Part shown: positions 9,579-17,553 of the stretch, piece by piece
How positions within the stretch are numbered: the stretch's first letter is position 1
How the letters are laid out: every line of letters starts with the position of its first letter
DNA from: Zobellella endophytica
GTDB lineage: Bacteria > Pseudomonadota > Gammaproteobacteria > Enterobacterales > Aeromonadaceae
Length of the DNA: 64,000 nt
Assembly: GCF_003012775.1 (NCBI RefSeq)
Contig: NZ_PXYG01000004.1
Coordinates: forward strand, 233,741-297,740
Direction: 5' to 3'
Notes under the pieces: generated by a model
Database searches by the model: none
What the model saw: the letters and a program-made list of their open reading frames with translations, nothing else
Told to the model about the DNA's origin: nothing
Translations under genes and position numbers: made by a program

Positions 9579-10760
9579 ATGCTTCATCTTATTGGTCGGA
9601 AATCCCCTCTCTTTGCAGAAGATATTAATGAATATGCCGGAATGTTACATGATCTGGTTAGTGAAAGCAGTTTTCTTGTACTAGGTGGAGCCGGTTCCAT
9701 AGGGCAGGCCGTGACAAAAGAAATATTCAAACGTCATCCTAAAAAATTGCATGTGGTAGATATTAGTGAAAATAATCTTGCTGAACTGGTACGGGACATT
9801 CGAAGTGAGTTTGGTTATATTGATGGTGATTTCCAGACGTTTGCGCTCGATATCGGTTCTATAGAGTATGATGCTTTTATCGAAGCAGATGGTCGATATG
9901 ATTATGTCCTGAACTTGTCAGCACTCAAACATGTCCGTAGCGAAAAAGATCCTTATACGCTGATGCGAATGATTGAAACGAATATCTTTAATACAGATAA
10001 AACCATCCAGCAGTCGATTGACAAGGGTTGCAAGAAATATTTCTGTGTCTCAACCGACAAGGCGGCCAACCCTGTCAATATGATGGGAGCATCAAAGCGT
10101 ATCATGGAAATGTATCTGATGCGGCGTAGCGAGCACATTCCCATATCCACCGCTCGTTTTGCCAATGTCGCATTCTCCGACGGATCTTTATTATTCAGCT
10201 TTAATCAACGCCTTCAAAAGAACCAGCCTATTGTTGCGCCTAATGACATAAAACGTTATTTTGTCACACCTCAGGAGTCCGGGGAGTTGTGTCTGATGTC
10301 CTGTCTGCTGGGGGAGAATCGTGACATTTTCTTTCCTAAGTTGAGTGAAGCATTACATCTCATTACCTTTGCAGATATTGCAGTCAAGTATCTGCGTGAG
10401 CGTGGCTTAGAGCCTTACCTTTGTCAAAGTGAGGATGAAGCCCGCGAATTGGTCAAAACCCTTCCCAAACAAGGGCAGTGGCCCTGCCTGTTTACTATCA
10501 GTGATACTACGGGTGAAAAAGACTTTGAAGAGTTTTTCACCGAGCATGAAACACTGGATATGGATCGTTTTACCAACCTGGGTATTGTCAAGAATCAGCC
10601 AATTTTTGATGCTGAAAAAATAGAACGTTTTAGCTCATCCATTAATGAAATGAAAAGTCGGAAGAAATGGGAGAAAATGGAAATTGTCTCCTTGTTCCAC
10701 GATATGATTCCGGGGTTCGGGCATAAAGAAACCGGAAAGTACCTTGATGGTAAAATGTGA
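9579..10760 (+). CDS. legB: Nucleotide-sugar 4,6-dehydratase, LegB/CapD-like (legionaminic acid step 1)
   Basis: The 393-residue short-chain dehydrogenase/reductase has the NAD(P) motif GGAGSIG at residues 36-42 and STDKAANPVNMMGASK near 158-173. The usual catalytic Tyr of YxxxK is Met here, as in the CapD/FlaA1 branch, so this is not a defect. LegB converts GDP- or UDP-GlcNAc to the 4-keto-6-deoxy sugar. A TTG at 9561 could extend the frame, but ATG at 9579 is preferred. It leads the run legB-legC-legG-legI-legH-ptmE-legF and is AT-rich. Confidence 0.8.
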   Translation: MLHLIGRKSPLFAEDINEYAGMLHDLVSESSFLVLGGAGSIGQAVTKEIFKRHPKKLHVVDISENNLAELVRDIRSEFGYIDGDFQTFALDIGSIEYDAFIEADGRYDYVLNLSALKHVRSEKDPYTLMRMIETNIFNTDKTIQQSIDKGCKKYFCVSTDKAANPVNMMGASKRIMEMYLMRRSEHIPISTARFANVAFSDGSLLFSFNQRLQKNQPIVAPNDIKRYFVTPQESGELCLMSCLLGENRDIFFPKLSEALHLITFADIAVKYLRERGLEPYLCQSEDEARELVKTLPKQGQWPCLFTISDTTGEKDFEEFFTEHETLDMDRFTNLGIVKNQPIFDAEKIERFSSSINEMKSRKKWEKMEIVSLFHDMIPGFGHKETGKYLDGKM

Positions 10761-10768
10761 GAAACCTG

Positions 10769-11917
10769 ATGAGTCAACAGCTGATCCGATTTATCCGTGA
10801 TCTTTATCAGACATCGGAATTTATTCCTCTTCATGCACCGACGTTTGTTGGCAATGAAAAAGCATATGTGACCGACACCATTGATAGTACCTTTGTATCC
10901 AGTGTCGGCCGCTATGTGACCGAGTTTGAAACGCACATCGAGGCTTTTACCGGCTCGGCCAAAGCGGTCGCCACGGTAAATGGGACCGCCGCCTTACATA
11001 CCGCGTTGTATATGGCAGGCGTTAGGGCGGGTGATCTGGTCATTACCCAGGCGCTGACCTTTGTTGCAACCTGCAACGCGCTGTATCATATGGGTTCCAG
11101 ACCGGTTTTTATTGATGTTTCTCGTCAGAGTCTGGGTCTGTGCCCTGTCGCCTTGGCCAACTGGCTGGATGAGCACGCCGCGCTGGATAATGATGGTCGT
11201 TGCATCCATAAATCGAGCCGGCAGTCAATAAAAGCCGTTGTTCCCATGCATACTTTCGGGCATCCGAGTGAACTGGATGAGCTGATGGCGGTATGCCGAA
11301 TGTGGCATTTGGTTCTCGTCGAAGACGCAGCCGAAAGCCTGGGCTCTTTTTACAAAGGGAAGCATACCGGCACCATTGGCGAGTTCGGCGCTTTGAGCTT
11401 CAATGGTAACAAGGTGATCACGACCGGAGGTGGGGGCATGGTCCTGTGTCGCGATCAGAAAAGCGGCGAACATGCGAAGCATGTCACCACTACGGCCAAG
11501 GTGGCGCATCCCTACGCGTTTTATCACGATGAGCCGGGTTTCAATTATCGGCTTCCCAACCTGAATGCCGCCCTGGGGTGTGCCCAGATGGAAGTGTTAC
11601 CACGATTTCTGTCCCAAAAACGGGCGCTGGCAACACATTACGCCGGTTTTTTTGCCGGCTCCGAGCTGACATTTGTGCAGGAGCCGTCCTACGGGCAATC
11701 CAACTACTGGCTTAATGCGATCATTTGTCCCGACACCACTACTCGTGATGTCCTGCTGGAAGAGACCAACCAGGCCGGGGTGATGACTCGCCCGGTATGG
11801 ACCCTGATGCATCGTCTGCCGATGTACGCCGACTGTTTGCGTGACGAGCTCAAGGTTTCCGAGTGGCTTGAAGGGCATCTGCTCAACCTGCCCAGCAGTC
11901 CCGTGGTGCTGGAGTGA
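10769..11917 (+). CDS. legC: LegC-family PLP aminotransferase
   Basis: The 382-residue DegT/DnrJ/EryC1 aminotransferase has the PLP-lysine motif SFNGNKVITTGGGG around residue 210 and EDAAES before it. The opening MSQQLIRFIRDLYQTSEFIP with HAPTF and STFVSSVG is characteristic of LegC, which aminates C-4 of the 4-keto sugar. A GTG at 10757 would overlap legB by 4 bases, but the ATG at 10769 matches the family start. Its product would be acetylated by the LegH-like enzyme at 14155. Confidence 0.83.
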   Translation: MSQQLIRFIRDLYQTSEFIPLHAPTFVGNEKAYVTDTIDSTFVSSVGRYVTEFETHIEAFTGSAKAVATVNGTAALHTALYMAGVRAGDLVITQALTFVATCNALYHMGSRPVFIDVSRQSLGLCPVALANWLDEHAALDNDGRCIHKSSRQSIKAVVPMHTFGHPSELDELMAVCRMWHLVLVEDAAESLGSFYKGKHTGTIGEFGALSFNGNKVITTGGGGMVLCRDQKSGEHAKHVTTTAKVAHPYAFYHDEPGFNYRLPNLNAALGCAQMEVLPRFLSQKRALATHYAGFFAGSELTFVQEPSYGQSNYWLNAIICPDTTTRDVLLEETNQAGVMTRPVWTLMHRLPMYADCLRDELKVSEWLEGHLLNLPSSPVVLE

Positions 11918-11922
11918 GGGCC

Positions 11923-13092
11923 GTGGCTAAAAAAATAGCGTTGTTTACCGGCACCAGGGCTGAATACGGTTTGTTGTATTGGTTGATGAAAGATATACAG
12001 CAGGATCCTGATTTCACACTGCAGTTGCTGGTTTCGGGTACCCACCTCTCTCCCGAGTTCGGCCTGACGTATCGGCAGATAGAGCAGGATGGCTTCCATA
12101 TTGACGAAAAAATCGAAATTCTGCTTTCATCGGACAGCCCGGTCGGTGTTGCAAAAAGTGTCGGTTTGGGAGTGCTCGGATTCACCGATGCGCTGGCCCG
12201 ACTGTCACCGGACATGCTGGTGATTCTCGGGGATCGGTTTGAAGCGCTGGCCGCGGCACAAACAGCCATGATTTTGCGTATCCCCGTTGTGCATCTGCAT
12301 GGTGGCGAAATCACCGAAGGTGCTTATGATGACGCCTTTCGCCATGCCATTACCAAGCTCAGCCACCTCCACTTTACGGCAACGGAATCTTATCGGCAGA
12401 GGGTGATACAGCTGGGTGAAGCTCCCGAGCGGGTATTCAATGTCGGCGCCATCGGCCTCGACCATCTTAAACGCACTCCTATGATGACGGTGGCCGAACT
12501 GGCCGACTCCCTTGCCTTTCCGTTGCAACAGCCATATTTCCTGGTGACCTATCACCCGGTCACCCTGGCGAATGAACCGGCAACAGCCAGTTTCGGTGCT
12601 GTGCTGAATGCCCTGGATTCTTTTCCCGAACATCAGGTGATTCTGACCTATCCGAACGCCGACGATGGTGGCCGAAAAATTATTCCGTTGCTTGAGGAGT
12701 ATGCGAAAGCCAATCCGACGCGAGTACTGGCAATTCCTTCCCTTGGTCAGCGCCGTTATCTCAGCGCGGTCAGTCATGCCTCAGCCGTCATTGGCAATTC
12801 CTCGAGTGGCATCATCGAAGTGCCTTCATTTGGCATCCCCACGGTCAATATTGGCCAGCGGCAGCAGGGTCGAATGGCGGCCAACAGCGTAATTCACTGC
12901 CCGCCCCGGGTGGAGGCTATCCGGCTGGCGATGTCTTCCGCCATATCGGGCCGCTACCTCGAGGCGGAGGAGTCGATCACCAATCCTTACGGTCAAGGGG
13001 ACGCCGGCTCCCAGATTCTTGCCAGGCTGAAACTGTTTGGTGGTGCAACCATCAAAACTTTTTACGATATCCAACGTGGAAGTTTGTCATGA
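11923..13092 (+). CDS. legG: Hydrolysing nucleotide-sugar 2-epimerase, NeuC/LegG-like
   Basis: A member of the UDP-GlcNAc 2-epimerase family, about 389 residues, opening AKKIALFTGTRAEYGLLYWL. Characteristic stretches are LGDRFEALAAA, HLHGGEITEGAYDD and GNSSSGIIEVPSFGIPTVNIG. NeuC/LegG enzymes release the nucleotide while inverting C-2, giving the free hexosamine that the synthase condenses with PEP. Start GTG 11923 is preferred; GTG 11914 would overlap legC by 4 bases. The next gene overlaps this one by 4 bases, indicating coupled translation. Confidence 0.85.
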   Translation: MAKKIALFTGTRAEYGLLYWLMKDIQQDPDFTLQLLVSGTHLSPEFGLTYRQIEQDGFHIDEKIEILLSSDSPVGVAKSVGLGVLGFTDALARLSPDMLVILGDRFEALAAAQTAMILRIPVVHLHGGEITEGAYDDAFRHAITKLSHLHFTATESYRQRVIQLGEAPERVFNVGAIGLDHLKRTPMMTVAELADSLAFPLQQPYFLVTYHPVTLANEPATASFGAVLNALDSFPEHQVILTYPNADDGGRKIIPLLEEYAKANPTRVLAIPSLGQRRYLSAVSHASAVIGNSSSGIIEVPSFGIPTVNIGQRQQGRMAANSVIHCPPRVEAIRLAMSSAISGRYLEAEESITNPYGQGDAGSQILARLKLFGGATIKTFYDIQRGSLS

Positions 13093-14162
13093 CTCGTATT
13101 ATTGCCGAAGCCGGCGTCAATCATAATGGTGATCCCGCACTGGCTTTCGAACTGGTAAATGCGGCGCATCGCGCCGGCGCCGATGTAGTGAAATTTCAGA
13201 CTTTCAAAGCTAACAAGTTGGTCACGGCAACTGCCCGCCAGGCCGAGTACCAGGTTCAGAACACCGGTAAAGAGGAATCACAGCTGGCGATGTTGAGCCG
13301 GCTGGAGTTGAGTCATGATATGCATCACCGGCTGGCCGCACATTGCCGGGCGCTGGGGATTGAATTCCTGTCAACCGCGTTCGATGAAGACAGTCTGCAG
13401 TTTCTGGTGGCAGATCTCGGGCTTAAAACGTTGAAAATCCCTTCGGGCGAGATTACCAATGCTCCACTGGTACTGGCCCATGCCCGTACCGGCTGTGATC
13501 TGATCGTTTCAACCGGGATGGCCACCCTGGCCGAGGTAGAAGCGGTGTTGGGTGTCATTGCCTTTGGCCTGACGACGGCCTCGGACGCCCTGCCTGGAGA
13601 GGGAGCATTTCAGGCTGCTTACTACTCGGAGGCGGGGCAACAGGCATTGCAAGAAAAAGTGACACTGTTGCACTGTACAACCGAATATCCGGCTCCGATG
13701 GAAGATATCAATCTCAAGGCCATGGATACACTGGCCCGGGCCTTTGGTCTGGCGGCCGGATATTCCGATCACAGTGCGGGCATTACGATACCGATAGCGG
13801 CCGCGGCGCGCGGAGCCGTGTTGATTGAAAAACATTTTACCCTCGACAGGACAATGGAAGGGCCGGACCACCTGGCCTCTCTCGAGCCTGCGGAGCTGGC
13901 CGCCATGGTGACCGCCATCCGTCAGGTGGACGTCGCATTGGGAGATGGGGTAAAAGGCCCACGCCCTTCGGAAATCAAGAACAAGGCCGTGGCCAGAAAA
14001 AGTCTGGTGGCCGCTTGCGCCATTCGTGCCGGGGAGCATTTCAGCCGAGACAACCTGGAAGTGAAACGACCCGGAACCGGGAGCAGCCCCTATCGTTACT
14101 GGACACTGCTCGGGCTGCCGGCGCAACGGGACTATGCCGAAGGTGAGGTGATCCTTGACTGA
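13089..14162 (+). CDS. legI: Legionaminic/neuraminic acid synthase, NeuB/LegI family
   Basis: The 357-residue protein has an N-terminal NeuB TIM barrel (RIIAEAGVNHNGDPALA; FQTFKANKLVT; STGMATL; TTEYPAPMEDINL; AGYSDHSAGI; EKHFTLDRTMEGPDH) and a C-terminal SAF antifreeze-like domain from about residue 290 (ARKSLVAACAIRAGEHFS). It condenses PEP with a 2-deoxy hexosamine to form a nine-carbon keto acid. Motifs alone do not separate sialic, legionaminic and pseudaminic synthases; the LegB/LegC neighbours favour legionaminic acid. It overlaps its neighbours by 4 and 8 bases. Confidence 0.87.
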   Translation: MTRIIAEAGVNHNGDPALAFELVNAAHRAGADVVKFQTFKANKLVTATARQAEYQVQNTGKEESQLAMLSRLELSHDMHHRLAAHCRALGIEFLSTAFDEDSLQFLVADLGLKTLKIPSGEITNAPLVLAHARTGCDLIVSTGMATLAEVEAVLGVIAFGLTTASDALPGEGAFQAAYYSEAGQQALQEKVTLLHCTTEYPAPMEDINLKAMDTLARAFGLAAGYSDHSAGITIPIAAAARGAVLIEKHFTLDRTMEGPDHLASLEPAELAAMVTAIRQVDVALGDGVKGPRPSEIKNKAVARKSLVAACAIRAGEHFSRDNLEVKRPGTGSSPYRYWTLLGLPAQRDYAEGEVILD

Positions 14163-14799
14163 GCCGCTCATCCTCCTCGGTGGCGGCGGACAGGCTGCGG
14201 TGCTGGCCGAAATACTTCGGCAGGCGAATCGTGACATCATTGCCCTGGTGAGCCCGGACTCGGTCGCTGGTCGACCGGGGCTGTCCGGCATTCCCGTGCT
14301 GACCAGGGATGACGAGGTTTTCTTGTATTCGGCCGACCGTATTCGTTTGGTGAACGGCGTGGGGATGATCCCCGGCAAGATATTGCGCAAAAGGCTCTTT
14401 GCGAGTTTTCGGCAGCAGGGCTATCGTTTTGCATCCGTGATTGCCCCATCCGCCATCATCAGCAGTAGCGTGACTCTGGGAGAGGGCGTGCAGATCATGC
14501 CGGGCGCCATCGTGAATGCCGGTGCCGTTATTGGCGATAACACCATCATCAACAGTGGTGCCGTGGTGGAGCATGATTGCCACATCGGTGCCCATAACCA
14601 TGTTGCTCCTGGTGCGGTATTGAGTGGTCAGGTGACTACCGGAGACGGCGTGCATATTGGTACCGGCGCCAGTATCATCCAGGGAGTATCCATTGGGGCC
14701 GAAGCCGTCGTTGCCGCCGGAGCCATGCTGAATCGCCACTTACCGGCCGGCCACATCGTTTATGCTCCCAGGCCCGTCATAAAACCGTTCCAGTATTGA
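14155..14799 (+). CDS. legH: NeuD/PglD-type sugar acetyltransferase (candidate LegH)
   Basis: The 214-residue protein has an N-terminal PglD-type nucleotide-sugar domain (EPLILLGGGGQAAVLAEILR) followed by a left-handed beta-helix with repeats such as GAVIGDNTIINSGAVVEHDC and the catalytic His in EHDCHIG. In legionaminic acid pathways LegH N-acetylates the 4-amino group. In sialic acid loci the same family (NeuD) has other roles. Start is TTG with a GAGGTGA ribosome site inside legI, an 8-base overlap. Confidence 0.8.
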   Translation: MTEPLILLGGGGQAAVLAEILRQANRDIIALVSPDSVAGRPGLSGIPVLTRDDEVFLYSADRIRLVNGVGMIPGKILRKRLFASFRQQGYRFASVIAPSAIISSSVTLGEGVQIMPGAIVNAGAVIGDNTIINSGAVVEHDCHIGAHNHVAPGAVLSGQVTTGDGVHIGTGASIIQGVSIGAEAVVAAGAMLNRHLPAGHIVYAPRPVIKPFQY

Positions 14800-14811
14800 G
14801 GAATAAGCATA

Positions 14812-15864
14812 ATGAAAGACTGGAAAAAGGTGTTGCTCTCACCTGAACATACTATCCGTGATGCCTTGACGATTATTAACAGCGAAGCCCTGAGGGTGGC
14901 GGTGGTGGTTGATGGCCAGCATCATCTGCTCGGATTGATTACCGATGGCGACATTCGTCGTGCCCTGTTGAATAATGCCACCCTGGAGAGTTCGGTTGAA
15001 CAAGTGATGAACCCTAATCCGATTACGGCTGCGGCCGGAACCGGAAAAAAGGAGCTGGTGGCGCTAATGCAGCGATACAGTATCCTTTCAGTTCCTCTCA
15101 TTGATCAAGATGGACGCTTGGAAAGTCTGGAAAGCCTGGAAGAGGCGCTAAAGCCATCAAATTATAATAATCCTGTTTTTATCATGGCTGGCGGATTTGG
15201 GACTCGCTTGAGGCCTCTTACCGACCATTGCCCCAAGCCCATGTTGAAGGTGGGCGAACGGCCCATTCTTGAAATATTACTGTTGACCTTTATCCGCTCC
15301 GGATTTTCCAACTTTTATATTTCTACCCACTATATGCCAGAGCAGATAGAAGCATATTTTGGTGATGGTGCCCTGTGGGGAGTCAATATCACCTATGTAC
15401 ATGAAGAAGTCCCTCTGGGTACCGGTGGTGCATTGGGACTACTGCCCGAGAACATACCCGAATTGCCACTGATTATGATTAACGGTGATGTCTTGACAAC
15501 TGTTGACTTCGAACGATTGTTGGAGTTCCATAACCAGCATGATGCTATTGCTACCATGTGCGTGCGTGAATATGATTACCAAATACCCTACGGTGTCGTT
15601 AGTGGTGATGGCCACAGGATCACGCATATGGAAGAGAAACCGGTGCAACGATTTTTTGTCAATGCGGGAATTTACGTTGTAGATCCGGAACTATACAGGG
15701 CTGTGCCCTCTCAACACCGAATCGATATGCCGAGCCTCTTGGAAAAACAGCTGGAAGATGGTAAGGATGTGTTGATGTTTCCTATCCATGAATATTGGCT
15801 CGACATAGGACGAATGGATGATTTCCATAAAGCACAACTGGACGTTAAAGGATTGTTTCAATGA
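14812..15864 (+). CDS. ptmE: CBS-domain sugar-phosphate nucleotidyltransferase, PtmE-like
   Basis: The 350-residue protein has two CBS domains (about residues 1-120) followed by a nucleotidyltransferase domain opening FIMAGGFGTRLRPLTDHCPK, with NGDVLTTVDF as the metal-binding site. In Campylobacter jejuni the same architecture, PtmE, makes GDP-glucosamine, which feeds GDP-GlcNAc into legionaminic acid synthesis. Its position just before the CMP-sugar synthetase matches that pathway. GDP use here is inferred. It overlaps the next gene by 4 bases and is AT-richer than legI. Confidence 0.82.
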   Translation: MKDWKKVLLSPEHTIRDALTIINSEALRVAVVVDGQHHLLGLITDGDIRRALLNNATLESSVEQVMNPNPITAAAGTGKKELVALMQRYSILSVPLIDQDGRLESLESLEEALKPSNYNNPVFIMAGGFGTRLRPLTDHCPKPMLKVGERPILEILLLTFIRSGFSNFYISTHYMPEQIEAYFGDGALWGVNITYVHEEVPLGTGGALGLLPENIPELPLIMINGDVLTTVDFERLLEFHNQHDAIATMCVREYDYQIPYGVVSGDGHRITHMEEKPVQRFFVNAGIYVVDPELYRAVPSQHRIDMPSLLEKQLEDGKDVLMFPIHEYWLDIGRMDDFHKAQLDVKGLFQ

Positions 15865-16550
15865 AAATTGCAGTTATTCCGGCTCGAGGAGGCAGTAAAC
15901 GTCTGCCTGGAAAGAATATCAAGTTGTTGGCGGGCAAGCCGCTGATCGTCTGGAGTATAGAAGCTGCATTGGACAGCGAGCTATTTGAGCATGTTTATGT
16001 CAGCACCGATTGTGAGCAGATTGCACAAATAGCCAGGGAGGCTGGAGCCGAGGTGCCTTTCTTGCGGCCAGAGCATCTGGCAACAGATGTGGCTACCAGT
16101 AATGATGTGATCACACACCTGGTTGATTATGTAGAACAGTATACACATGAGATCGTGTCGGTTGTTGCGTTGCTTCAGCCCACTTCACCATTGAGGCGAT
16201 CCAGCCATATAAGGGAAGCTTGGCAGACGTTTGTTGAGAAGGAAGTCGATGCGGTAGTGTCTGTCTGTGAGCTTGAGCATCCCTTTCAGCTCTGTAATAA
16301 ACTGGGTCCGGACCATAGCATGCTTGGTTTCATCAGGGATAATAATAACAAGCGAACACAGGATCTTGAAGTTTACTATCGGCTGAATGGTGCTATCTAT
16401 TTTTTCAAGAGAAACCTGGTAGGAAATCTTGCTGAAATATACAGTGTGCCGTCCTGCGCTTATATAATGGATAAATGGTCTTCTGTTGATATAGATGATG
16501 AATTTGATTTCTTTTTCGCCAGTGCTATTGCCGAACATAGGGTGAGATAG
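15861..16550 (+). CDS. legF: CMP-nonulosonate cytidylyltransferase, NeuA/LegF-like
   Basis: The 229-residue acylneuraminate cytidylyltransferase activates a nine-carbon acid sugar as its CMP ester. The N-terminal signature IPARGGSKRLPGKNIK is the CTP-binding loop, and LLQPTSPLR and DIDDEFDF are also family motifs. It is the last gene of the pathway run and overlaps ptmE by 4 bases. It converges on the GT52-like gene at 16576 with 25 bases between, in a stretch with no clear terminator. Confidence 0.87.
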   Translation: MKIAVIPARGGSKRLPGKNIKLLAGKPLIVWSIEAALDSELFEHVYVSTDCEQIAQIAREAGAEVPFLRPEHLATDVATSNDVITHLVDYVEQYTHEIVSVVALLQPTSPLRRSSHIREAWQTFVEKEVDAVVSVCELEHPFQLCNKLGPDHSMLGFIRDNNNKRTQDLEVYYRLNGAIYFFKRNLVGNLAEIYSVPSCAYIMDKWSSVDIDDEFDFFFASAIAEHRVR

Positions 16551-16575
16551 GGGCAACCATTCGTTGCTCCCCAGT

Positions 16576-17541
16576 CTAGTTAAAATGATTCCGCAAGTAT
16601 TCAGAGATCCTTGATGTCCTTGTCTCTTTTGAACTGTTTATGTCAAAAGTGGAAATGGGTATTTCTTTATAGATAATAGACATGGTATAGAGGGCTGTTG
16701 ACGCTATGCCATAAAGGTGTGAAAGTTTAATTTTTTTATCTGCTATTTCAAATTCAAGTGGTTTTTCTGAATGGTGATAAATAATGTTTTTAAATGATTT
16801 TATTCGATTAGTTACTTCCGCAGATTCCGAGCGGTGAGGGAAATAAATAACGGTATCTTGACTATGGGTAACAGCCTCTATTTTTTCTATATAATCGGAA
16901 ACCGATATGTGACCTTTCTCTCCAACAGCTCCTTGACCAATAATGCCGATGGGGGCGCTTGAGTCATAACATTGCTCGGCGTGGATTGCTTTTCTCAATT
17001 CTGCGAGTGTATTTTTTTTTATGTCGCAGACGGGTTCGGTAATATTAAATATGCTGAACATTTCAAGAGATGTATTGTACTCCAGTCTTCCTATTTTTTT
17101 ACATCCCTGCGCCCTGACTAAAAAATCCTGCAATGCCCGCGGCCTATGGTATGTTTTTTTATGCTTGATATGATCGTCATACTCAAAAAGTGTCGCGGTA
17201 CCATCATCAAAATAAACATGCTTTAAGAAATTAATGTTTCTCTTTATCAGGTTGGTACGCCAACCATTGTATTCGGCAAAGAAGAAATGTTCGAATGTGC
17301 CGCCATCAGATAACCTGATTATTTTTTTTATTAATCGGGGGGTGGTAATGGTTCTACTCTTGCTGGAAACATAAATGATATGTTCCCAGTCAGATGTATT
17401 GACAAGGTCAGTCAGCTGGGATATTCCCACTTTGGAGTCGTTCACCTCCAGTATCAATACGTTATTGGTCGTTTGATAAGAAACCCGAGCTTCGTTGGCA
17501 CAGATGTATTGGAATGGAGACGTGACTAGGAATATGTTCAT
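16576..17541 (-). CDS. GT52-like (sialyltransferase-type) glycosyltransferase, candidate legionaminyltransferase
   Basis: The 321-residue protein opens MNIFLVTSPFQYICANEA, has YFDDGTAT around residues 110-117, YFPHR at 233-237 and an STAL stretch at 281-284. FDDGT, a (H/P)HR-like motif and a Ser/Thr pair recur in the GT52 and polysialyltransferase-like enzymes that use CMP-sugars, including Neisseria LPS sialyltransferase. Facing a CMP-legionaminate pathway, it is the obvious transferase candidate. It is very AT-rich with several A7-A9 runs in the coding strand. It follows the GT4/deacetylase gene after 12 bases. The donor is inferred. Confidence 0.62.
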   Translation of the reverse strand: MNIFLVTSPFQYICANEARVSYQTTNNVLILEVNDSKVGISQLTDLVNTSDWEHIIYVSSKSRTITTPRLIKKIIRLSDGGTFEHFFFAEYNGWRTNLIKRNINFLKHVYFDDGTATLFEYDDHIKHKKTYHRPRALQDFLVRAQGCKKIGRLEYNTSLEMFSIFNITEPVCDIKKNTLAELRKAIHAEQCYDSSAPIGIIGQGAVGEKGHISVSDYIEKIEAVTHSQDTVIYFPHRSESAEVTNRIKSFKNIIYHHSEKPLEFEIADKKIKLSHLYGIASTALYTMSIIYKEIPISTFDINSSKETRTSRISEYLRNHFN

Positions 17542-17553
17542 AATGATGATGCA

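Noticed and set aside
10047..10100. Apparent loss of the catalytic Tyr in the LegB-like enzyme
   Set aside because: Met at this place (MMGASK) is normal in the CapD/FlaA1-like branch, so the enzyme is not judged defective.
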